DNA of 64,000 nt. Source: Janthinobacterium sp. FW305-129 (GTDB lineage Bacteria; Pseudomonadota; Gammaproteobacteria; Burkholderiales; Burkholderiaceae_D). How positions within the stretch are numbered: position 1 is the first letter of the stretch; every line of letters begins with the position of its first letter. The translations under genes and the position numbers were made by a program. Shown here piece after piece: positions 48,309 to 56,626 of this stretch. The stretch is taken from assembly GCF_020858115.1 (NCBI RefSeq), contig NZ_JACYMM010000001.1, positions 744,001 through 808,000 of the forward strand, in the 5' to 3' direction. Below the pieces are notes generated by a model. The model was not told the DNA's origin and did not search any database. It was given only the letters and a program-made list of their open reading frames with translations.

Positions 48309-49339
48309 CAAGCGGCAGTACAGAGCAACTGGCAGCGCTGGCCGAGGCCGGCGTGCAGGAGCGCATTTTCCCGGGCGCCGCCTGGGCCGTGGGCGGCATC
48401 GGCCACGGCGTGGCGGGCGCGGCCGGGCGGCTCACGCCCGGGCCAGACAGTGCCGAAATGCAAATCGATACCTTGTTCGATATCGCTTCCTTGACCAAGA
48501 TCATCAGCGTCTGGTCGCTGGCGGGACGCCTGGTAAAGCAGGAACGCCTGGGCATGGACAGCCGGCTGGCCGACCTGTTGCCCGGCACCCACGGTTATGC
48601 GCTGGCGCCCGTCACGATTTTCCAGCTGCTCACGCATACGGCCGGCCTGCCGCTGCGCGCCCGCCTGCGCGCCAGCTATGGCGAGGCATACGACGATATC
48701 GTGCGCGGCGTGCTGCGCGAGCCGCTGGAAGGCAAGCCGGGCCGGGCCGTGGAATACACGGACCGCGCGGCCCTGATCCTCGGCCTGGTCATCGAGCGGC
48801 TGCTGGACATGCCGCTGGAACAGGCCCTCGCAGAGCATGTCCTGCGGCCGCTGGGCATGGCCGCCACGGGCTATGGCCCGCTGGCGCCAGGGCGCGGCAG
48901 GCAAGTCGCGCCGACCGAATACTGCGAGCAGGCGGGCGCCCACCTTGCCGGCGTGACGCATGATTTTTCGACCCGGCTGCTGGGCGGCGTGTGCGGCATT
49001 TCCGGGCTGTTTTCCAATGTGCCGGACCTGCAGCGCTTCCTGCGAGCGATGCTGGCCCAGCAAGGCGAGGTGTTCAATGCCGGCTGGGTAAGGGATTCGC
49101 TGACGGTGCAGACGGGCACCCTGAACCCGTCGCGCGGCCTGTTCTGGCATCCGGCGGCAGGCACGGGGCCGGAAGACGATGTCTGGTGCCACCTGGGTTT
49201 CACGGGCACGGCCATGTGGATCAGCCCCCGGCGCGGCCGTTATGCGGTGCTGCTGACCAATAAGCTGTATTACACGCGCGATTTCGCCAGGATCAACGCG
49301 CTGCGGGGCGACTTCATGCGCTGCGCCTTCGATCTTTGA
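48299..49339 (+). CDS. Serine hydrolase of the beta-lactamase/class C family
   Basis: 346 residues. The active-site SxxK is SLTK at residues 64-67 and the second motif YTD is at 153-155 in place of YxN. The third, KTG-like motif near the C-terminus is replaced by HLGFTGT, where the HxG form is usual for esterase-type members of this family. No signal peptide is visible, so it is likely a cytosolic esterase or peptidase rather than a resistance enzyme. It overlaps the preceding hydrolase gene by ten bases and converges with the MFS gene, only three bases between stops. Confidence 0.85.
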   Translation: MRITSGSTEQLAALAEAGVQERIFPGAAWAVGGIGHGVAGAAGRLTPGPDSAEMQIDTLFDIASLTKIISVWSLAGRLVKQERLGMDSRLADLLPGTHGYALAPVTIFQLLTHTAGLPLRARLRASYGEAYDDIVRGVLREPLEGKPGRAVEYTDRAALILGLVIERLLDMPLEQALAEHVLRPLGMAATGYGPLAPGRGRQVAPTEYCEQAGAHLAGVTHDFSTRLLGGVCGISGLFSNVPDLQRFLRAMLAQQGEVFNAGWVRDSLTVQTGTLNPSRGLFWHPAAGTGPEDDVWCHLGFTGTAMWISPRRGRYAVLLTNKLYYTRDFARINALRGDFMRCAFDL

Positions 49340-49342
49340 GTT

Positions 49343-50473
49343 TTACAGCCGCAGGCTGACGATAATCGCCAGCAGCAGCGCGCCGGCCGCCGCCAATAGT
49401 GCGCTGTTGAAACTGTGCGACTGCGCATACAGGCTGCCGGCCAGCACCGGGCCGATGATCTGGCCCACGCCATACACCACCGTCATGATGGCCATCATGT
49501 TCGTGCCTGCCCTGACGGCGGCCCGCTGCGCGGCCGGCATGGCGATGGTCACCGTGCCGACGAACGTGCCGCCGACGAGGATGGCGCTGAGCAGGTAGCC
49601 GGCGGCCGAGGGCGCCAGCACGGGCAAGGCCACGCCCAGCGCCTGCAGCAGCAAATTGAGCCGCAGCGCCCGGCGCGTGCCCAGGCGCTCGTGCAGCCGG
49701 TGCCACAGGAAGCACGACGGCGCCGCGCCGAGGCCGAAGACGGCCCACACGTGGGCGGAATTGAGCCCGGGCAGGGCCGCGCCGACCAGCACGGGCAAGT
49801 AGGTGGCCGTGACGATGTAGCCGAGTCCCGCCAGCCCGTAGATCAGCACCAGCGGCCATGGCGACACGGGCGCCAGGGCCGATGTAACAGCTTGCGGCGG
49901 CGCGTCCGGCGTCGCCTGGCCGCCTGCGCCAATGGCGGGCGCGGCCGCCAGCCCCAGCAGCACGGCGACGCCGGCCAGCAGCAGCCACATGCCGGCGCTG
50001 CGCCAGCCCAGCTGCGATGCCAGCACCAGCAATTCGGCCGACACGGCAATGCCCGCGCCCACGCCCGCGTACAGCAGCGGCGCGCCGCGGCCATGCCCGC
50101 GCTGCACCAGCAGCCACAGCGAGGCTGCCACCATGGCCAGGGCGCTGAACACGCCCGCCGCGCCCCGCACGGCCACGATGAGCCAGACGGGCATCGGCAA
50201 GGCCAGCACGCCCAGACACAGCGCCGTGCCGGCCACCGACCACAGGCACAGCCGGTGCGCGCCGGGCGCCCGCGCGCGCATGGCCAGGATGGCCCCCAGC
50301 AAATAACCGGCATAGTTGGCCGAGGCGGCCAGGCTGCCGTCGCGCAAGCTCAAGACGCCTTCGCCCACCATGTGCGGGTAGATGGCCGTGAAGGCAAAGC
50401 GGCCAAAGCCCATGCCGATGGCAAGAATGGCCGCCGCGGCGATGGCCGCACGCAGCCTGGCCGCCCCGCTCAC
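49343..50473 (-). CDS. MFS transporter, YbfB/YjiJ family
   Basis: 376 residues with about 12 hydrophobic helices, starting with the family-typical IGMGFGRFAFTAIYPHM. The start is a GTG that overlaps the stop of the upstream LysR gene (GTGA); a later ATG (MGFGRF) would remove part of the first helix. YbfB/YjiJ proteins are inner-membrane transporters of mostly unknown substrate. It is co-transcribed with the LysR regulator and divergent from nitronate monooxygenase. It may export or import a compound linked to that enzyme, an inference from context only. Confidence 0.85.
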   Translation of the reverse strand: MSGAARLRAAIAAAAILAIGMGFGRFAFTAIYPHMVGEGVLSLRDGSLAASANYAGYLLGAILAMRARAPGAHRLCLWSVAGTALCLGVLALPMPVWLIVAVRGAAGVFSALAMVAASLWLLVQRGHGRGAPLLYAGVGAGIAVSAELLVLASQLGWRSAGMWLLLAGVAVLLGLAAAPAIGAGGQATPDAPPQAVTSALAPVSPWPLVLIYGLAGLGYIVTATYLPVLVGAALPGLNSAHVWAVFGLGAAPSCFLWHRLHERLGTRRALRLNLLLQALGVALPVLAPSAAGYLLSAILVGGTFVGTVTIAMPAAQRAAVRAGTNMMAIMTVVYGVGQIIGPVLAGSLYAQSHSFNSALLAAAGALLLAIIVSLRL

Positions 50474-51345
50474 GGCGCCGCCTCGCCCAGTTGCGCCAGC
50501 AAGTGCTGGAACGCGGGCACGTCGAAGCCCGCGCGCCACACGAGCACGGTGTCGGCTTGTCCTGCGGAAATAGTCGCCAGGCTGGCCGGCGCGTCCGACA
50601 GCGCCAGCACGCTGGCCGGCAGCACGGTCACGCAGGCGCCGGCCGCCACGCAAGCGATCATGGTGTGATACGAACTCAGCTCCTGCACGCGCCACTGCGT
50701 GCTGCCGGCCACGCCCAGCAGCTCTTCGGCGATGCCGCGATAAGTGCAGCCCTGGGGAAAGGCCGCCAGCGAGCGCGTGCGCACGTCCGCGGGGCGCCGC
50801 GCCTGCCCTTCGCTGGCCGGCAGCAGCAAGCACAGTTCCTCGCGCCATACGGCGGTTGACGCCAGGCCCAGCTCTTCCAGCGCGGCGGCGCCGCCGAACG
50901 CTGGCGGCAAGGCGACGAAGGCGCAGTCGAGCAAACCCGTGCGCACCTGCTCGATCAGGGGGCGCGACGGCCCCGTGCTCAGCGCCAGGCGCGTGTCCGG
51001 ATGGCGGGCGTGATACGCGGCCAGCAGCGCCGGCAGGCGGCTGGCCGCCGTGCTTTCCATGCTGCCCACGCGCAAGGTTCCGCCCTCGCGCCCGCCCGTG
51101 ACGACGTGGCGGGCCTCGTCCGCCAGCGCCAGCAAACGCCGCGCATATTCGAGAAAGCGCTCGCCCGCCGCCGTCAGCGCCATGCGTTTATTGGTGCGCA
51201 CGAACAGTTCCGCGCCGATATCGGCTTCCAGCTGCTGGATGCGCGTGGTGACGCTGGACGGCGCGCGGCCCAGCCGGGCTGCGGCCTGGGTGACGCTCAG
51301 CTCACTCGCCACGGCGCAAAAAATCGTCAGGGATTCCATGTCCAT
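50470..51345 (-). CDS. LysR-family transcriptional regulator
   Basis: 291 residues. The N-terminal helix-turn-helix (LTIFCAVASELSVTQAAARLGRAPSSVTTRIQQLE in outline) is followed by the periplasmic-binding-protein-like effector domain (LRVGSMESTAASRLPALLAAY). The ATG at 51345 follows GAGAAC; a GTG one codon earlier is possible. It is transcribed away from nitronate monooxygenase and overlaps the MFS gene. Two matching LysR-type boxes lie in the 87-base divergent intergenic region, so it probably controls itself and the monooxygenase. Confidence 0.9.
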   Translation of the reverse strand: MDMESLTIFCAVASELSVTQAAARLGRAPSSVTTRIQQLEADIGAELFVRTNKRMALTAAGERFLEYARRLLALADEARHVVTGGREGGTLRVGSMESTAASRLPALLAAYHARHPDTRLALSTGPSRPLIEQVRTGLLDCAFVALPPAFGGAAALEELGLASTAVWREELCLLLPASEGQARRPADVRTRSLAAFPQGCTYRGIAEELLGVAGSTQWRVQELSSYHTMIACVAAGACVTVLPASVLALSDAPASLATISAGQADTVLVWRAGFDVPAFQHLLAQLGEAAP

Positions 51346-51349
51346 CACG

Positions 51350-51395
51350 TTCTCGATTTAAGAATTATCATGCTATTATATTCTCAAAATAAGAA
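51350..51395. promoter_or_regulatory. Twin LysR boxes and overlapping divergent promoters
   Basis: TTCTCGATTTAAGAA (51350-51364) and TTCTCAAAATAAGAA (51381-51395) share the imperfect dyad TTCT-N7-AGAA and a T-N11-A core, 31 bases apart (three helical turns). Between them, TGCTATTAT (51371-51379) is an extended -10 for the rightward gene. The minus strand reads a perfect TATAAT at 51380-51375 for lysR. The arrangement fits regulatory and activation sites of a LysR protein. Confidence 0.65.
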
Positions 51396-51432
51396 CTGAA
51401 TGCGGCATCCTCAACTTGATGAAGGAAACATC

Positions 51433-52494
51433 ATGACTTCAATCCAGCGCTTCCTCGACCGTCTCGGCCTGCAGCACCCCATCATCCAGGCGCCGATGGC
51501 GGGCGTCTCCACGCCGCGCATGGCGGCCGCCGTCTCGCATGCGGGCGGCCTCGGTTCGCTGGCCATCGGCGCCGGCACGGTGGCGCAGGCGCGCCAGACG
51601 ATCGAGGAAACCCGCGCGCTGACGGACCGCCTCTTCAACGTGAATGTGTTCTGCCATGCGCCGGCGGTGCGCGATGCGCGGCGCGAAGCGGCCTGGCTGG
51701 CCCATCTGGCGCCCCTGTTCGCGGAGTTGGGCGCGCCCGTGCCAGCGGAACTCGACGAGATTTACCAAACGTTTCTCGGCAATGAGGCAGCGTTTGCCCT
51801 GCTGCTGGAACTGCGCCCCGCCGTCGTCAGCTTCCATTTCGGCTTGCCGGCGCAGCCGCAGATCGCCGCCCTGCGCCAGGCCGGCATCTACACGATGGCC
51901 ACGGCCACCAATCTGCGCGAGGCGCTGCTGATCGAACAGGCGGGCGTGGACGCCATCGTGGCGCAGGGCGTGGAAGCGGGCGGACACCGGGGCGCGTTCG
52001 ACCCGCAGGCGCCGGACGAGCGCCACAGCACCAGCGTGCTGCTGCGGCTGCTGGCGGGCCGCACTGCCCTCCCCGTCATCGCCGCCGGCGGCATCATGGA
52101 TGGAGCAGGCATCCGCGCCGCGCTGGACCTGGGCGCAGCAGCCGCGCAGCTGGGCACGGCCTTCGTGCTGTGCCCGGAATCGTCGGCCAATGCGGGCTAC
52201 CGCGCCAACCTGCAAAGCGCGCGGGCCGCAAGCACGCGCCTGACCAGCGTGCTCTCGGGCCGCCTGGCGCGCGGCATGGTGAACCGGCTGATCGAACACG
52301 GCGAAGCGCCCGGCAGCCCGCCGCCGGCCGATTATCCCGTCGCCTACGATGCCGCCAAGCAACTGAATGCGCTGGCGAGCCGGCACGGCGACAGCGAATT
52401 CGCCGCGCAATGGGCAGGCCAGGGCGCGCCGCTGGCGCGGGAAATGGGGGCGGAGGAATTGGTATTGACTTTGGCCAGGGAAATAGCGGCTTGA
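51433..52494 (+). CDS. Nitronate monooxygenase (FMN-dependent)
   Basis: 353 residues forming a TIM barrel of the NMO/2-nitropropane dioxygenase family. Visible are the N-terminal [13 protein letters not shown], the catalytic His region [21 protein letters not shown] (phosphate and flavin binding), [11 protein letters not shown] and [18 protein letters not shown]. It oxidises alkyl nitronates, including propionate 3-nitronate, with oxygen. The ATG follows GAAGGAAAC. It is transcribed alone and divergently from the LysR-MFS pair. Its stop lies 16 bases before a small inverted-repeat element. Confidence 0.9.
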   Translation: MTSIQRFLDRLGLQHPIIQAPMAGVSTPRMAAAVSHAGGLGSLAIGAGTVAQARQTIEETRALTDRLFNVNVFCHAPAVRDARREAAWLAHLAPLFAELGAPVPAELDEIYQTFLGNEAAFALLLELRPAVVSFHFGLPAQPQIAALRQAGIYTMATATNLREALLIEQAGVDAIVAQGVEAGGHRGAFDPQAPDERHSTSVLLRLLAGRTALPVIAAGGIMDGAGIRAALDLGAAAAQLGTAFVLCPESSANAGYRANLQSARAASTRLTSVLSGRLARGMVNRLIEHGEAPGSPPPADYPVAYDAAKQLNALASRHGDSEFAAQWAGQGAPLAREMGAEELVLTLAREIAA

Positions 52495-52510
52495 GTCAGC
52501 ACGCGTTTGA

Positions 52511-52697
52511 GGGTCAGGTCTGCCATTCCGACACAGGCCCAGCTATGCCAATCCCCAAGCTGAAGTCTCTGCGTGAGCTCAGCGTCTGTACGCATACGCA
52601 GCATAGTTAGTCGAGCCGTATTGACAATTAATAAATCATAGTTTGCTGTGAGCCTAAGCCCAAGGCTGAGATCGTGTCCGAATAGCAGACCTGACCC
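52511..52697. mobile_element. MITE- or REP-like element with 23-base terminal inverted repeats
   Basis: The left end (52511-52533) begins GGGTCAGGTCTGCCATTCC; the right end (52675-52697) is its reverse complement with two mismatches, ending CAGACCTGACCC. The 187-base interior has no long open frame but contains smaller dyads, for example AGCCT/AGGCT near 52651-52667. No target-site duplication is evident at the borders. It sits entirely between two genes. The features fit a non-autonomous transposon relic or a REP/RAYT-type palindromic element; no transposase is nearby. Confidence 0.6.
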
Positions 52698-52740
52698 CGC
52701 CACCCGCCGGGCGCCGGCACGCCATGGCGTACGCCAGCCA

Positions 52741-53976
52741 TCAAGGCATGGGCGCCTTGAGCACGAACTGCAGCCCCTGCGTCAAATCGCTGGCCGCCTG
52801 CAACACCAGGCCCGTTTCATCGTTTGCCAACGGCGATGCGGGCTGTATCATCATTTCGCAGCCTTTCTGCCCGTCCCACGCCGTCTGTACCGTGCCAGGC
52901 AAGGCCACATCCGCCGACTTGAGACTGCTGATGCTCCAGTTTTTTTGACAAACCAGGCGCGGCAAGTCAAAGAATACCTGGAAGGATTTGCCGATTTGCA
53001 ACAGGCGCGTGGCGCTGATCGTCGCGTTGACCAGTTGAACGACCGTCTCATTGATGGTCTTCAAATCCGCTTCCACCGTCGAAATTTCCTGCGAGTTGAT
53101 GATGTAGGTGTCAAATTGGCTGAAAGCGATGCTTTTCGAAAAAGTCGCATTCCCGGCCGTGCTGCCCGAGGCGGACAGCACGCCGATGCCCGCGCTGCCG
53201 TTGCCTGACAAATTACTCTCGCCCTGGAAAGAGGACGCCCCCGCGCTTGAAATCCACACCGCGGGCAGCATCCTGCCCGACGTCACCCTGGTGCTCTCGG
53301 GCGCGGCCGGGTCCGCCCCTCTGACTTCCCGCGACAGCGAATACAGGACGCTGATGCGCTGGCGACGGCTCAGATTGCCGCCGATATCGGGGGAAATGGC
53401 CAGCGCGATCGGGGAAAAGACGGAGGCCTTTACCGCCAGCATGGATTTCTTTGTCTCCAGCGCATTTTTCGCGGCGATGGCGCCGTCGTTGCCGGAAATG
53501 CCGCCGGCGACGCTGATGGACGAATTCAGGAAACCCGAACAATCCATCGCATAGGCAAAATTATTCGTCTGCGTATCCATATTGTGCAGCGGATCGTAGC
53601 CAGCATACGTTTCCGCCCCGGTCAACGTCACTTGCCTGGCATTGGACTTCGTGTCGACGAACATCGCCGTATTCAAGACCTTCAGCACGCTCTGCCCCGA
53701 ATATTTGTCGACATCGGCCGTCAGGTCGCGCGCCAGTATGTTCTTCAGCTCTCCGGGAATGTAAGCCTTGTCTTTCTTGTCCAGCTTTTTCACGAGCTCC
53801 TTGGGCAAGGAACAGCCGCCATTCTTGAAAAAGCCATTGAGCTCCTGGCCCAGGTCCACGGCATTCTTTTCCTTCTGGATATTCGCCGTCAGGCTCTTGA
53901 CGGTGACGACGGCCAGGGCCGGCGTGCATGGCAGCGACATGATCAGTGCTGCGGCAAAAAAGCGAGTCCCTTGCAT
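52741..53976 (-). CDS. Secreted protein of unknown function
   Basis: 411 residues from the ATG six bases after GGGG; a Met two codons earlier is also possible. A clear signal peptide (FFAAALIMSLPCTPALA) marks it as exported. The mature part has few Cys, alternating polar beta-like sequence and long Ser/Thr/Asn-rich stretches (QGESNLSGNGSAGIGVLSASGSTAGN). Toward the C-terminus are helical segments (STVEADLKTINETVVQLVNATISATRLLQIG). I do not recognise a family. It lies downstream of another unrecognised gene in the same direction, and ends 44 bases from the inverted-repeat element. Confidence 0.75.
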   Translation of the reverse strand: MQGTRFFAAALIMSLPCTPALAVVTVKSLTANIQKEKNAVDLGQELNGFFKNGGCSLPKELVKKLDKKDKAYIPGELKNILARDLTADVDKYSGQSVLKVLNTAMFVDTKSNARQVTLTGAETYAGYDPLHNMDTQTNNFAYAMDCSGFLNSSISVAGGISGNDGAIAAKNALETKKSMLAVKASVFSPIALAISPDIGGNLSRRQRISVLYSLSREVRGADPAAPESTRVTSGRMLPAVWISSAGASSFQGESNLSGNGSAGIGVLSASGSTAGNATFSKSIAFSQFDTYIINSQEISTVEADLKTINETVVQLVNATISATRLLQIGKSFQVFFDLPRLVCQKNWSISSLKSADVALPGTVQTAWDGQKGCEMMIQPASPLANDETGLVLQAASDLTQGLQFVLKAPMP

Positions 53977-54123
53977 GGCCATCCCCGTTTTTATAATGGA
54001 AGAGTCTGTATCTTCCCGCCGGCATGCCAGAAAGACAATCTCCAAATACCACCATGCGGGTATTTATTTCGCTAGTTGCACTTGCGCAACAAGCGCACGG
54101 TGCCACGCCAATGCCGGCGCCAG

Positions 54124-54924
54124 TCAGGGCAGCTTGTGCCGGAACGTCGGCTCAATATTGCGCGCATGCAGCCAGCGCACGATGTCTTCCAGCGTGGCAT
54201 CCTGCAGCAGCAAGCCAGGCTGGGCGACGGGCATGATCGCCGGCAATGGCGCGGGAACGGGCGCAGGCGCGGGCGTGGCGTCGGCCAGTCCCGCATGTCC
54301 CTGCAGCTTGGCCAGCGCCTGCGCGAACTGGGCTGGATTGATGCTGCGCAAGCTTTCCAGGAAACCCAGCTGGGCGGCCGGTGGCGGCGGCATGTCCAGG
54401 CCCGGTTCGTCGACGAAGGCGGCGCCCATGCTGGGGTGGATGAAGGCGGCCCACTTGCCCGACGGCTGCAAACACGGCGGCAGCGCCGCCTGTTCCACGT
54501 AGTCTGGCGGCGCGACGGCGAGGATGTCGGTCGAGGCGGGTAAAAAGGTGGAACGCAGCAGCTGCACGAACTGGCGCGCCTGGGCGGCGGGCACGGGCGT
54601 GGCCAGCGACAGCCACAGCTGGAACGCCGTGCCCGAGATGCTGACGGCGGGCGCCGGCAAGTCCAGCTCGTGCTGCACGGCATTGGCGATCGTGCACAGC
54701 GCGCTCCAGTGCGCCTCGCCGCCGCCCTTGCCGCCAAACTCCAGCACCAGCGCGCGCGCCAGGCCGCGTTCGCTCACCAGCTGCACCGCCACCGTCTGTT
54801 CGCCCGCCAGGTGGCGCGCCAGCACGGCAGGCGTCAACGGCTGGACGCCGCCCTGCGCATCGACGTAGTGCTGCTGTTCCTCGAACAGGTACAGGCGGGT
54901 GAGTTCGGAAATCAGTTTATGCAT
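54124..54924 (-). CDS. Uncharacterised protein, possible degenerate primase-like (AEP) fold
   Basis: 266 residues, no signal peptide. I cannot assign a family with confidence. Residues about 40-140 (VQLVSERGLARALVLEFG, then VSISGTAFQLWLSLATPVPAAQARQFVQLL) resemble in order and spacing the primase domain of TOTE-type systems (a DFD strand, then SxSGxGxHxWxF and PxxAxxAR). The metal-binding Asp residues appear to be lost (LEFG). The C-terminal 50 residues follow a Pro/Ala linker and include QDATLEDIVRWLHARNIEPTFRHKLP, which could be a small separate domain. The ATG follows GAGG. It is 33 bases after the MFS stop, probably in the same transcript. Confidence 0.7.
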   Translation of the reverse strand: MHKLISELTRLYLFEEQQHYVDAQGGVQPLTPAVLARHLAGEQTVAVQLVSERGLARALVLEFGGKGGGEAHWSALCTIANAVQHELDLPAPAVSISGTAFQLWLSLATPVPAAQARQFVQLLRSTFLPASTDILAVAPPDYVEQAALPPCLQPSGKWAAFIHPSMGAAFVDEPGLDMPPPPAAQLGFLESLRSINPAQFAQALAKLQGHAGLADATPAPAPVPAPLPAIMPVAQPGLLLQDATLEDIVRWLHARNIEPTFRHKLP

Positions 54925-54957
54925 GGGCAGCCTCGTAATAACGTTGAGCAACACTTG

Positions 54958-56508
54958 TCAACGTGCCCCGATTATAGCCTCCCCGCCCCTTGGCGCGCTC
55001 GTCCTCCCGGCCCGAAACACCAGCCAGCTGGCCACGGCGAACAGGCAGGCGGCCACGCCGCCGTACAGCATCACGGCGCCAAAGCCTTGTGCCAGCGCAA
55101 GTTTCGCCACGCCGGCCGGCAACGCGCCGGCGCCCTTGCCTGCCGACAAATCCTCCGCCATGGCGCGCAAGGTAGCCGCGTCCAGTCCGCCGGGTACATG
55201 CTGACGCAGGGCCGACTGGATGGCAGCGACGAGAATAAAGCCCATCAGCGCGATATTCACCGACAGGCTGATCATGCGCGCGCTGATGTCGATGCCGGAC
55301 GCCATGCCCGCCCGCTCGCCCGGCACGGCGCCCGTCGTCGTGTTGGTGACGGGCGTATTCGTCAAGCCCAGGCCCGTGCCGGCCAGCAGGCAGCCGGGCA
55401 GGATGGTCAGCCAGGTGGCAGTTTCGGCACGGCTGCCCCACAACATCAGCAGGAAACCTGCGCCGATGGCCAGCAAGCCGGCGGGAATGACCGCATCGGC
55501 CCGGTAGCGCAGCGCCAGCCGCTCGGCCAGCGGCGGCATGAGCAAGGTGGGCACCGTGTAGGCCAGCAGGGTCAGGCCCGTGCCCAGGCTGCCGTAGCCG
55601 AGGCCATATTGCACGTACAGGGGCAGATAAATCATGAAAGGCCAGAAACTGCAATTCATGCCCGCCGAACCGAGCAAGGCGCCCGAGAAACGGCGGATGC
55701 GAAAGACGGAAAAATCGATCATCGGCTCAGGCTGGCGCCGTTCGATGACGGCAAACGCGGCAAAACCGGCCAGCGCCACGGCCAGGCTGGCCACGCTGCG
55801 CGGGTCGGAAAATCCCAGGGCCGGCCCCTGCGTGATGCACCACGCCAGGCTGAACACGGCCAGCGACAGGGTGGCGATACCGGCCACGTCCAGCTTGCGC
55901 CGCTGCGGGTCGCGCGATTCGCTCACGCCCAGGCCCGCCAGCAGCAGCGCGACGACGGCCAGCGGCCCGTGCACGAGGAATACCCATTGCCAGCCAGATA
56001 GCGCGACGATGGCCGCGCCGATGATGGGACCGAAGCCCAGGCCCAGGCCAAACACGATGCCCCAGGCGCCAAACGCCCTGCCCCGCGCGGCGCCGGCCGG
56101 GAACTGCTGCGACAGCACGGCCACCTGGCAAATCAGCATGGCGCCGCCGGCCATGCCTTGCAGCGCGCGCGCGGCGATCAGCACGCCGGTGCTGCCGGAC
56201 CAGCCGCATGCCAGCGAACTGAGGCCGAACAGCGCCAGACTGGCCAGCAGCAAGCGTTTTCGGCCATAGCGGTCGGCCAGGGTACCGGTTGCCATCAGCA
56301 CGGTGGTGCAAGCCAGCGTGTAGGCATTCATAATCCATTGCAAGTCCTTGAAACCGCCATGCAGCACGGTTTCCAGGGTGGGCAGGATGACGGGCACGCT
56401 GGAAATTTCCAGGCCAAACATGAGCGAGGCCAGGCACACGGCGGCCAGGGTCAGTGCATTTTGTTGCGAAGTAGTCGGTAGCATCGAAGCCTTGATGTCG
56501 GTAGTCAT
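54958..56508 (-). CDS. DHA2-type MFS multidrug exporter (14 TM)
   Basis: 516 residues with about 14 hydrophobic helices. MFS motif A is GTLADRYGRKRLLL and motif C-like GIVFGLGLGFGPIIGAAI follows. Members are proton-driven drug or metabolite exporters in the inner membrane. An internal ATG at 56484, preceded by AAGG, may be the real start; the first ATG lacks a Shine-Dalgarno sequence. It is divergent from a LysR gene, with a likely operator between them, so that regulator probably controls it. The two unrecognised genes downstream may be co-transcribed. Confidence 0.9.
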   Translation of the reverse strand: MTTDIKASMLPTTSQQNALTLAAVCLASLMFGLEISSVPVILPTLETVLHGGFKDLQWIMNAYTLACTTVLMATGTLADRYGRKRLLLASLALFGLSSLACGWSGSTGVLIAARALQGMAGGAMLICQVAVLSQQFPAGAARGRAFGAWGIVFGLGLGFGPIIGAAIVALSGWQWVFLVHGPLAVVALLLAGLGVSESRDPQRRKLDVAGIATLSLAVFSLAWCITQGPALGFSDPRSVASLAVALAGFAAFAVIERRQPEPMIDFSVFRIRRFSGALLGSAGMNCSFWPFMIYLPLYVQYGLGYGSLGTGLTLLAYTVPTLLMPPLAERLALRYRADAVIPAGLLAIGAGFLLMLWGSRAETATWLTILPGCLLAGTGLGLTNTPVTNTTTGAVPGERAGMASGIDISARMISLSVNIALMGFILVAAIQSALRQHVPGGLDAATLRAMAEDLSAGKGAGALPAGVAKLALAQGFGAVMLYGGVAACLFAVASWLVFRAGRTSAPRGGEAIIGAR

Positions 56509-56595
56509 GGAGGGGCGCGTAGAGACGGCGCACCGCGAGCCGCCATTCTAGAAAGCCTCGACTCATGAGGGAAATGATAAAATTTTGTACAATTC

Positions 56596-56614
56596 ATTCA
56601 TTTTCATCATGAAT
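56596..56614. promoter_or_regulatory. Candidate LysR operator in the MFS/LysR divergent region
   Basis: ATTCAT (56596-56601) and ATGAAT (56609-56614) form a dyad with a seven-base spacer, within an AT-rich island that also holds TTGTACAA (56585-56592). It lies just upstream of the preferred LysR start (56627) and overlaps an alternative ATG at 56609, which favours the later start. Confidence 0.4.
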
Positions 56615-56626
56615 CACGGGAAACCC

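Noticed and set aside
48299..49339. Interpretation of the serine hydrolase as an antibiotic-resistance beta-lactamase
   Set aside because: SxxK is present but there is no signal peptide, the second motif is YTD and the third is not KTG, so a cytosolic esterase or peptidase is more likely.
52495..52740. Target-site duplication around the inverted-repeat element
   Set aside because: The bases flanking the two ends do not match, so no duplication can be claimed.
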